In this document: positions 1 to 8,367 of the stretch, one piece after another | Numbering within the stretch: position 1 is the stretch's first letter | Layout of the letters: every line of letters starts with the position of its first letter | Assembly (NCBI GenBank): GCA_964608315.1 | Contig: CAZSNF010000005.1 | Location: forward strand, 1 to 64,000 | Direction: 5' to 3' | From: VXPQ01 sp964608315 | Lineage (GTDB): Bacteria > Bacteroidota > Rhodothermia > Rhodothermales > VXPQ01 | Length of the DNA: 64,000 nt | Made by a program: the position numbers and the translations under genes | Notes under the pieces: generated by a model | Seen by the model: the letters and a program-made list of their open reading frames with translations, nothing else | Database searches by the model: none | What the model was told of the DNA's origin: nothing

Positions 1-164
1 TACGGATTCGGGCGCAGCGGACGCGAAGCGCCCTTCGGGAGGCTGCGAGGGACGCGCTGGCCGCGTCATTCCTCATTATGCGGGGCCTGCCGCATTGCTT
101 CGTCATTCCTTGCCAGCGCGTCCCTCGCAGCCTCTGAACTTTGCAGAATTAATCAGAGGTTCCT
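1..164. repeat. Dispersed MITE-like repeat, copy A (cut by window edge)
   Basis: This is the right-hand part of the dispersed repeat found throughout the window. It contains the inner hairpin arms (GGCTGCGAGGGACGCGCTGG near 42-60 and their complement near 115-133) and ends in the terminal motif AATCAGAGGTTCCT at 151-164. The left end lies outside the window. It sits just upstream of the tRNA-Gln gene. No coding potential is credible inside it. Confidence 0.85.
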
Positions 165-252
165 GTACAAGCCGCGGCGCGGGATGTGAATCCGATGCGC
201 CGGACGTCGGCATGTTCCGGCGGCCTCACGTGATCGCAAGGCCGGATAATCC

Positions 253-325
253 TGCCCTGTAGCTCAATTGGCAGAGCGCCTGACTCTGGATCAGGGGGTT
301 CCAGGTTCGAATCCTGGCAGGGCAA
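253..325 (+). tRNA. tRNA-Gln (anticodon CTG)
   Basis: A complete 73-nt cloverleaf is visible. The acceptor arm TGCCCTG pairs with CAGGGCA, the D-loop holds AGCTCAATTGGCAGAGC, the anticodon stem CCTGA/TCAGG encloses CTCTGGA with anticodon CTG, and the T-arm contains GGTTCGAATCC. It ends in discriminator A; CCA is not encoded. It decodes the glutamine codon CAG. No clear promoter was seen between the upstream repeat and the gene. Confidence 0.95.
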
Positions 326-416
326 CGAGCGTAGAACGTCATATTGAGAGATATTCTGCTTCTGCGAAATTTCGCCAAACCTTTATTTGTACGCCCCGCC
401 CCTGCCGAAAGCAGCC

Positions 417-1928
417 ATGCAGGTAATTTCCGATATCGAAATTCTGGACGCTCCGGACCGTACGCCCGGCAGGGGTCGCCCCGGAGCGTCCTGGACCCCC
501 GGGGAACTCGACCAGGCGCGGACGACGTCCATGGAAGCCGAGGGGCGTCGCCGGGTGTATATCGAAACGTACGGATGCCAGATGAATGTCTCGGATTCCG
601 AGATCGTGGCGTCCGTGCTGCGGGAAAACGGGTTCGGGCTTACGCGCAATGAAAAAGAGGCGGACGTGGTGCTTCTGAATACGTGCGCCATCCGCGAAAA
701 CGCCGAGCAGAAAGTGCGGCGGCGCTTGCGGGATTTCCGGCGGCGCAAACGGGCGGGCGGCAGCGCATCGGGCGCGCCCTTGCTTCGCCTGGGCGTACTC
801 GGTTGCATGGCCGAGCGCCTGCGCGCCAGGCTGCTGGAGCAGGAGCAGCTGGTCGATCTCGTGGTGGGGCCGGACGCGTACCGCGATCTGCCCCGCCTGC
901 TCCACGAAACAGACGAGACCGGCCAGGCCGCCGTAAACGTGCAGCTTTCCCGGGAAGAAACGTACGCCGACATTGCGCCGGTCCGCTACGATACGAACGG
1001 GGTTTCGGCGTTCGTGTCCATTATGCGGGGATGCGACAACATGTGCTCCTTCTGCGTCGTGCCGTTCACGCGAGGGCGCGAGCGCAGCCGTCCGGCAGCC
1101 AGCATTCTGTCCGAGTGCGCCCGGCTGGCGGAGGCGGGATACAAGGAAGTAACTGTCCTGGGACAAAACGTGAATTCCTATCGGTTCGAGGAGGATGGCG
1201 TACGCATCGATTTCGCCGAATTGCTCCGTCGGATCAGTTTCGTTTCTCCGGAATTGCGAATACGCTATTCGACCAGTCATCCAAAGGATTGCAGCGACGA
1301 TTTGCTGCACTTGCATCGCGAACGGCACAACGTGTGCAACTATATCCACCTCCCCGTGCAACACGGCAATTCGGAGATGCTCGAACGCATGCGACGCACG
1401 TACTCCCGGGAGGAATATCTGGATCTCGTCGAACGGGCGTACGCGCTGGCTCCGGGCATTTCGCTTTCTACGGACATTATCGCCGGTTTTTGCGGAGAAA
1501 CCGAAGCGCAGCATCGGGACACGCTCTCGCTGATGGAACAGGTGCGCTACGATTACGCCTATACGTTCATGTATTCCGAGCGCCTGGACACGTATGCGGC
1601 CCGAAAATACGAGGACGATATTCCCGAAGACGTCAAGAAGCGGCGACTCGGCGAAATCATCGCCTTGCAACAGCGCATTTCGCTGGAACGAAACCTCGAA
1701 GAGATCGGGCGCGAGCATGTGGCGCTCGTCGAGGGGGAAAGCAAACGCAGCGCCCGGCGACTTTGCGGACGCACGGACACGAACAAGATGGTCGTATTCG
1801 ATCGGGAAACGTACGAGCCGGGCGACTATGTGCGCGTACGCATTACCGGATGCACGTCCGCCACGCTCCTCGCCGACCCGCTCGGCCGTACGACCTTGTT
1901 CGAATTTGCCGCATCCGCCGCTGCCTAA
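417..1928 (+). CDS. miaB: tRNA-2-methylthio-N6-dimethylallyladenosine synthase MiaB
   Basis: This radical-SAM methylthiotransferase adds the 2-methylthio group to i6A37 of tRNAs in the cytoplasm. All expected parts are visible. The N-terminal UPF0004 domain has the three cluster cysteines in YGCQMN (about residue 54), NTCAIRENAE (about 90) and LGCMAERL (about 130). The radical-SAM motif CDNMCSFC has Cys at about 206, 210 and 213. The C-terminal 60-70 residues form a TRAM domain. ATG 417 gives 503 aa and has a weak GAAAG ribosome site. An ATG at 531 would give 465 aa, closer to the usual length, and a TTG at 387 is also in frame, so the start is uncertain. The stop codon overlaps the left end of a dispersed repeat. 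The miaB / sigma-54 activator / lptE order is known from other Bacteroidota. Confidence 0.93.
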   Translation: MQVISDIEILDAPDRTPGRGRPGASWTPGELDQARTTSMEAEGRRRVYIETYGCQMNVSDSEIVASVLRENGFGLTRNEKEADVVLLNTCAIRENAEQKVRRRLRDFRRRKRAGGSASGAPLLRLGVLGCMAERLRARLLEQEQLVDLVVGPDAYRDLPRLLHETDETGQAAVNVQLSREETYADIAPVRYDTNGVSAFVSIMRGCDNMCSFCVVPFTRGRERSRPAASILSECARLAEAGYKEVTVLGQNVNSYRFEEDGVRIDFAELLRRISFVSPELRIRYSTSHPKDCSDDLLHLHRERHNVCNYIHLPVQHGNSEMLERMRRTYSREEYLDLVERAYALAPGISLSTDIIAGFCGETEAQHRDTLSLMEQVRYDYAYTFMYSERLDTYAARKYEDDIPEDVKKRRLGEIIALQQRISLERNLEEIGREHVALVEGESKRSARRLCGRTDTNKMVVFDRETYEPGDYVRVRITGCTSATLLADPLGRTTLFEFAASAAA

Positions 1929-2187
1929 GGACACTCTGATCAAAACCACTGCGCTCAGCGCGTCGCTATCCCTCGAAAAGAACGCCATGATTGCATCGTT
2001 GCAATCATCGAAAAACACTGCAGATTCGGTGCGTTGCGGACGTGACGCGCCCTTCGGGAGGCTGCGAGGGGCGCGCTGGCTGCATTATTCCTCATTGCAT
2101 GGGGCCTGCCATGCTGCTTCGTCATTCCTTGCCAGCGCACCCCTCGCAAGCCTCTGGGCTTTGCGGACTTCATCAGAGTATCCTTAA
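1927..2187. repeat. Dispersed MITE-like repeat, copy B (full length)
   Basis: A full copy of about 261 bp lies between miaB and the sigma-54 activator gene. It starts AAGGACACTCTGATCAAAAC and ends TCATCAGAGTATCCTTAA, so the ends are inverted repeats of each other. The middle holds an inner inverted repeat built from GAGGCTGCGAGGGGCGCGC (near 2061-2080) and its complement (near 2135-2155). The first bases are shared with the TAA stop of miaB, and the next gene starts 4 bp after the right end. The left third is more diverged than in copies D and O. Confidence 0.88.
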
Positions 2188-2190
2188 CCG

Positions 2191-3476
<1,286 letters not shown>

Positions 3477-3480
<4 letters not shown>

Positions 3481-4010
3481 GATTCCGGCTCCCCGCGCGA
3501 ACCCTCCTGCGTACGCCCGCCGCATGCCTCGCTGTTGCGCTCGCATCGCTGGCGACAGGTTGCGGATACTACAGCTTCACGGGCGCATCCATTCCGGAAC
3601 ATCTCGGAACGGTCGCCATTCCGCTGGCGGAGGACGGTACGTCCAATCCGATCCCCGATCTGGGCGGACTGCTGACCGAGCGCCTGGTGGAGCGTTTCGT
3701 GCGGCAAACGCGCCTTGAACTGGAAACCGACGAGACCCAGGCCGATGCAGTCCTCAGCGCAGAAATCCGGCAATATGCCGTGCGGCCCGCCGCCGTGGGG
3801 GGCGAATACCGGGCCGCATTGAATCAACTGTCCATTACGGTGTCCGCGCGCTATGCGGACGCCGTAGAAGAACAGGAAGTTTTCGAGCGCAGTTTCTCCG
3901 CGTCGCTCGAATACGATCCGTCCGATTTCACCGGCGAGGAACAAGCCGCAGCCGAAGCGCTCGACGACATCGCCGACGACATTTTCCAGGCCGCCACGTC
4001 CAACTGGTAG
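3477..4010 (+). CDS. lptE: LPS-assembly lipoprotein LptE
   Basis: This 177-aa outer-membrane lipoprotein is expected to plug and assist LptD in delivering LPS to the cell surface. The start is taken as GTG 3477, which overlaps the upstream stop (GTGA) and follows a strong GAGGAGG ribosome site a few bases before it. The open frame extends further upstream but only as an overlap with the previous gene. The N-terminus has a basic stretch, a hydrophobic core and the lipobox LATGC with the lipidated Cys at about residue 29. The following GYYSFTGASIPEHL and the IPLAEDGTSNPIPDLGG region are typical of the Bacteroidota LptE family. Confidence 0.83.
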
Positions 4011-4041
4011 CCGTTCCCTCGTCCATGAAACCGCATCCGGC

Positions 4042-5526
4042 ATGGCGCTTCTGTATGCGATAGCGATTGCCGTATTGACGCTGTACGGCGCAAACCTGTT
4101 GTGGTTGTGCAGGCAGTCCGCCGGAGCAGGCCGCCTTGCCCCGGATCCGGCGGCGATCCCGCCTCCCGATCAGTCGTTTGTCTGGCCGTTCGTCACAGTG
4201 CAACTGCCCATCTTCAACGAACCGCTCGTAGTGGAACGGCTGATCGACGCCTGCGCGCGCCTGGATTACCCGCAAGACCGGTTCGAAATACAAGTGCTGG
4301 ACGATTCCACGGACGATACGCCGCGCCTGGCGGCCCGCAGCCTGTCCGCCGCAGCGGCCCGGGGCGTTCGGATCGCGCATCTTCGTCGTCCGAATCGGGA
4401 GGGATACAAGGCCGGCGCCCTGCGCTACGGGCTGGCGCAGGCGCAAGGCGATTTCATTGCCGTGTTCGACGCCGATTTCGTGCCCCGTCCCGATTTTCTG
4501 CGGCGCCTCATGCCTGCCTTCGCCGACGAGCGCCTTGGGGCCGTGCAGGCGCGCTGGGGACATATCAACCGGAACGCCTCCCTCCTGACGCGCATTCAGG
4601 CCATGGGACTGGACGCCCATTTTGCGGTGGAGCAACTGGCGCGGCGGCGCGCCGACTGTTTTTTGCACTTCAACGGTACGGCGGGCGCGTGGCGCCGCAC
4701 AGCCATCGTGGACGCAGGGGGATGGCAGGCCGACACCATTGCCGAAGACCTCGACCTGAGTTACCGGGCGCAGTTGGCGGGATGGGACATCGAATTCATG
4801 GGCGACGTCGAAGTGCCCGCAGAACTTCCCTCGACATTCGAAGGAGTGAGAACCCAGCAGTTTCGCTGGACGAAAGGATCTGCAGAAGCCGCCCGCAAGT
4901 TGCTGCGAGCCCTCTGGACCTCCCGGGAATCCTTCCGGCGCAAGGTGCAGGGTACGTTCCATATGACGGGTCATCTGGTGTTTCCCTTCGTGCTGCTTGC
5001 CGGATTGCTTCATGTTCCCATGCAGGCGGCGGCGCATGTCGGCGCGGGTCCGGGACAGGCTTATTTCGAATGGATGGCGCTCGGGCTGACGGGATTTGCA
5101 GGATTTACCCTGACGCAGATTTTTGCGCAACGCCGGTTGTACGCCGACTGGCCGAGACGCCTCGGCGTCCTGCCGGTATTCATGGCCGGCGCCATCGGCA
5201 TGTCCATTCGGAACACCATCGCCGTGGTCGAAGCGTTTGCGGGCGTCTCCTCGCCATTCGTGCGCACCCCCAAGTTCGGAACCGACGCCTCTGGAAACCA
5301 GGCGGCGGCGGACCCTTTGCGCGGACGCCGCCAGAGCGGATCGGTTGCGCTGCGCATGGCGTACCCGCTGGAATTCGCCATGGGGGTCTATTCAACGGCG
5401 GGCGTAGCGTATCTTCTGATGACCGGACAATGGGACGCCGTCGTTTTTCAGTTGCTTTTTGCGGCGGGATTCGTGCTGGTCGCTGCCGCGACATTCCGGG
5501 AAACCCGTACAAAATCCGCCCGATAA
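4042..5526 (+). CDS. Membrane family 2 glycosyltransferase
   Basis: This 494-aa inverting glycosyltransferase resembles the cellulose-synthase-like and mannan-synthase-like branch of GT2. One N-terminal membrane helix (residues 3-22) is followed by the catalytic domain. The nucleotide-sugar motif VLDDSTDD lies at about 85-92, the metal-binding DAD at 143-145, NGTAGAWRR at 211-219, the catalytic ED at 235-236 and the QQFRW motif at about 272-276. The C-terminal part carries four or more membrane segments (about 310-335, 345-370, 375-400, 435-485). Sugar donor and product cannot be told from the sequence. It sits directly after lptE, which fits an envelope-polysaccharide role, and is followed 8 bp later by a TPR gene. 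Confidence 0.88.
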   Translation: MALLYAIAIAVLTLYGANLLWLCRQSAGAGRLAPDPAAIPPPDQSFVWPFVTVQLPIFNEPLVVERLIDACARLDYPQDRFEIQVLDDSTDDTPRLAARSLSAAAARGVRIAHLRRPNREGYKAGALRYGLAQAQGDFIAVFDADFVPRPDFLRRLMPAFADERLGAVQARWGHINRNASLLTRIQAMGLDAHFAVEQLARRRADCFLHFNGTAGAWRRTAIVDAGGWQADTIAEDLDLSYRAQLAGWDIEFMGDVEVPAELPSTFEGVRTQQFRWTKGSAEAARKLLRALWTSRESFRRKVQGTFHMTGHLVFPFVLLAGLLHVPMQAAAHVGAGPGQAYFEWMALGLTGFAGFTLTQIFAQRRLYADWPRRLGVLPVFMAGAIGMSIRNTIAVVEAFAGVSSPFVRTPKFGTDASGNQAAADPLRGRRQSGSVALRMAYPLEFAMGVYSTAGVAYLLMTGQWDAVVFQLLFAAGFVLVAAATFRETRTKSAR

Positions 5527-5534
5527 GGTCCCCT

Positions 5535-6074
5535 ATGACGCCGGATATTCAGAAAGCCGTTGCCTGCCTCAAGGCGGGCGAAGCCGAACAGGCCGCCGCG
5601 TTGCTCCAGGCTACTCTTGATCGCCTGCCGGAATATGCGAGCGCATACGTCGTATTGGCCCGGGCGCAGGAAGCGCTGGGCGCATGGGACCGCGCATTGC
5701 ATGCGTGGCGCGAAGCGGCGCGTCTGGCGCCGACCAGCCCCGTAGCGTTTCGCGGGCTGGCGAACGCAGCCCGGAAAGCGCATTCGCCGCCGCAGGAACC
5801 GGAGGATCCCTTCGCGGATATCGACCGCCTCATTGCCCGCCTGGAATCGGCGCGCATCGTGCCTTGTCCCGACGCAGCCCCCCTGCCCTCCCCCGACTTC
5901 CACGACGACATCGACGATGTAGCCACCGAAACCCTTGCAGAGATTTACGCCGCGCAACAGCGGTACGGAGAAGCCGCGCGCATGTACGAGGCGCTGGCTG
6001 AACGGCGGCCGGAGCAAGCAGCGGCCTTTCGGGAACAGGCCCTTCGGTTGCGATCCAGAGAAACGGAGGACTGA
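5535..6074 (+). CDS. TPR-repeat protein
   Basis: This is a 179-aa soluble protein without a signal peptide. It shows about three tetratricopeptide-like units: two near residues 2-70 (AYVVLARAQEALGAWDRALHAWREAARLAP) and one near 125-165 (TLAEIYAAQQRYGEAARMYEALAERRP). A Pro/Asp-rich linker separates them. TPR proteins act as scaffolds for protein contacts; the partner here is unknown. ATG 5535 is chosen because it follows the glycosyltransferase stop by 8 bp. A longer upstream reading only overlaps that gene in another frame. The close spacing on both sides suggests co-transcription with the glycosyltransferase and anmK. Confidence 0.8.
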   Translation: MTPDIQKAVACLKAGEAEQAAALLQATLDRLPEYASAYVVLARAQEALGAWDRALHAWREAARLAPTSPVAFRGLANAARKAHSPPQEPEDPFADIDRLIARLESARIVPCPDAAPLPSPDFHDDIDDVATETLAEIYAAQQRYGEAARMYEALAERRPEQAAAFREQALRLRSRETED

Positions 6075-6080
6075 ACCGGC

Positions 6081-7277
6081 ATGCAGCGTCTTCGGAGATT
6101 GCAGGAACAAGAATCCCGGATCGTGGTCGGGTTGATGAGCGGCACGTCGCTGGACGGCGTGGACGCCGTGCTGACCCGCCTTGATGGCTCCGGGGAAGAG
6201 ATCGCTTTCGAAATACTCGGATTCGACCATACCCCCTGGCCCGACGCGCTCAGGCAGGTTATTCTGGCGAACTCGACGCTGGCGCATTCGACCGTGTTCG
6301 ACATTTCCCAGTTGAACGTCCGCCTCGCGCACGCCTATGCCGAATCGGTCGAGCGCGTCGCCGCCGCGGCCGGGTACGCCGTATCCGATCTGGACCTGGT
6401 GGGAGTACATGGCCAGACGATTCATCATGCGCCGTATCCAACGGATTGCGGCGGCAAGGAAATCATGTCCACGCTTCAGGTCGGCGACCCGTCCGTGCTG
6501 GCCAACCTTTTGCAGGTTCCCGTGGCGGGCGATTTTCGGATGGCGGATATGGCGCTGGGCGGGCAAGGCGCCCCGCTCGTCCCGTATTTCGATTACGTAT
6601 GTTTTCGCCACGAAAGGGAAACGCGCGGCTTGCTCAATCTGGGCGGAATCGCCAACATCACGATTCTTCCCGCCGGAGCAGGCCGCAGCAACGTATTCGC
6701 TTTCGACACAGGACCGGGCAACATGGTGATCGACGCCCTTTCGTCCATGTTGTTCGACGAACCGTACGACGACGAAGGCCGCCGCGCCGCCAGAGGGCGC
6801 ACGGACGATGCGGTACTGGCCGCCTTGCTGGAAGATGCGTATTTTCTCCGTAAACCGCCCAAATCTACCGGGCGCGAATATTTCGGCGCATCGTTCGCAG
6901 AACAACTTGCACAGCAATGCCGCGACGCAATGAACCACCCGGATTCGGACGATATCCTCGCCACGGGAACGATGCTGACTGTATTATCCGTCTATCAGGC
7001 ATACGCCCGTTTCGTCCGGAAGGCCCATGCGCTGGACGCGCTCATCGTTTCCGGCGGCGGGGTGCGCAACCGCTGCCTGATGGATCGCCTTGCCCATGTG
7101 TTCTCCCCGATCCCCGTCCGCGCAATCGAAACGTACGGCGTTCCTTCCGAAGCCAAAGAGGCGCTTTGCTTCGCCGTACTGGCCCACGAAGCCATAAACG
7201 AAGCGAAAACGAACCTGCCTTCGGTTACCGGCGCGTCCCGGAGCACAACGCTCGGCAAACTCTGCATCCCGTCGTAG
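6081..7277 (+). CDS. anmK: Anhydro-N-acetylmuramic acid kinase AnmK
   Basis: AnmK opens and phosphorylates 1,6-anhydro-N-acetylmuramic acid to MurNAc-6-phosphate during cell-wall recycling in the cytoplasm. The 398-aa protein has the family signature VGLMSGTSLDGVDAV near residues 16-30. It also has the HGQTIHHAP region, the GQGAPLVPYFD segment, the LNLGGIANIT motif and the DTGPGNMVID motif, followed by ILATGTMLT and the VSGGGVRN motif of the actin-like ATPase fold. Length is slightly above the usual 365-390 because of about 10 extra N-terminal residues. It follows the TPR gene by 6 bp and precedes thiL by 15 bp. Confidence 0.95.
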   Translation: MQRLRRLQEQESRIVVGLMSGTSLDGVDAVLTRLDGSGEEIAFEILGFDHTPWPDALRQVILANSTLAHSTVFDISQLNVRLAHAYAESVERVAAAAGYAVSDLDLVGVHGQTIHHAPYPTDCGGKEIMSTLQVGDPSVLANLLQVPVAGDFRMADMALGGQGAPLVPYFDYVCFRHERETRGLLNLGGIANITILPAGAGRSNVFAFDTGPGNMVIDALSSMLFDEPYDDEGRRAARGRTDDAVLAALLEDAYFLRKPPKSTGREYFGASFAEQLAQQCRDAMNHPDSDDILATGTMLTVLSVYQAYARFVRKAHALDALIVSGGGVRNRCLMDRLAHVFSPIPVRAIETYGVPSEAKEALCFAVLAHEAINEAKTNLPSVTGASRSTTLGKLCIPS

Positions 7278-7292
7278 GATAACAGGATACCA

Positions 7293-8345
7293 ATGCACAA
7301 CGATTCGTCATTAACGCCGCTTCGGAAATACGGCGAGTTCGGGCTGATCGACGCCATGCGGCGGATTCTCGGCGAACCTTCCGACGAGGGACTCCTTACC
7401 GGCATTTCGGACGACGCCGCCGTATATCGCGTCGAAGGAGACCGCGTACATGTCATTACCACCGATATGCTGGTGGAGGGGGTCCATTTCGACCGCCTCG
7501 TCATGCCCATGGAATACCTCGGATCGAAGGCGATGGCCGTTAATGTGAGCGACATTGCGGCCATGAACGCCGAGCCGCGGTATGCGACGATCGGACTGGG
7601 CGCGCCGGAAAATATTTTCGTGGAACAAATTGAGGAATTTTACCGGGGGGTGCGAAAAGCGTGCGACCTGTACGGCGTAACCGTCGTGGGCGGCGATACG
7701 ACGGCGGCCGCCCGCCTGACCGTTTCCGTGACCGTCGTAGGCGAGGCGGACATAGCGCGCACCGTACATCGGCGAGGAGCCGTTCCGGGGGATTTGCTGT
7801 GCGCGACGGGCGATCTTGGAGCCGCCTGCGCCGGACTCCGCATCTTGCTGGAGCAGCGTCGGGAACTCCAGGAAAAGGGAGCGGAATTTGCGCCGGATAT
7901 CGACCCCTACCGGTATGTCATTCAACGACAACTGGTCCCGCGCGCCCGCCTCGACGTGGTGCGGGACTGGGCGGCGCGCGGCGCCAGGCCGAATGCGCTC
8001 ATCGACCTTTCGGACGGCGCGGGATCGGATATACGGCATATCTGCCGCGCAAGCGGGTGCGGCGCCGAGTTATTGCTCGAGGCGCTGCCCATTGCCCCGG
8101 AAACATACGCCGCCGCCGAGGTCCTTGGAGAAGACGCCGCTGTTTTTGCGCTCTTCGGGGGGGAAGATTACGAATTGCTTTTCGCGGCCTCTCGCGAAGA
8201 AGTGGCGCGCATGGATTCGGAAACGTGCCATGTGATCGGGCGATGCACAGCGGACGCCGATGTGACAATGCGGACGCCAAATGGGCAGGTTTTGCCGCTT
8301 GAGCCTGCCGGCTACGAGCATTTCGGAACGGGAAATGCCGCGTGA
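7293..8345 (+). CDS. thiL: Thiamine-monophosphate kinase ThiL
   Basis: ThiL phosphorylates thiamine monophosphate to thiamine diphosphate, the last step of the pathway. The 350-aa protein has the Mg/ATP-binding GISDDAAVYR segment near residue 37, TTDMLVEGVHFD, GSKAMAVNVSDIAAMNAEP, VVGGDTTAA and the C-terminal IDLSDGAGSDIRHI and FGGEDYELLF motifs. These are the characteristic conserved blocks of the PurM-like fold. No other thiamine genes lie in the window. The start ATG is 15 bp after anmK. The stop lies 22 bp before the start of the first TonB-dependent receptor, but the change of function suggests a separate unit. Confidence 0.95.
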   Translation: MHNDSSLTPLRKYGEFGLIDAMRRILGEPSDEGLLTGISDDAAVYRVEGDRVHVITTDMLVEGVHFDRLVMPMEYLGSKAMAVNVSDIAAMNAEPRYATIGLGAPENIFVEQIEEFYRGVRKACDLYGVTVVGGDTTAAARLTVSVTVVGEADIARTVHRRGAVPGDLLCATGDLGAACAGLRILLEQRRELQEKGAEFAPDIDPYRYVIQRQLVPRARLDVVRDWAARGARPNALIDLSDGAGSDIRHICRASGCGAELLLEALPIAPETYAAAEVLGEDAAVFALFGGEDYELLFAASREEVARMDSETCHVIGRCTADADVTMRTPNGQVLPLEPAGYEHFGTGNAA

Positions 8346-8367
8346 ACGAACCCGAATACGTCATTAT

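Noticed and set aside
339..2018. Minus-strand open frame of 559 codons opposite miaB
   Set aside because: Antisense to a gene with all MiaB cysteine motifs; composition is not protein-like.
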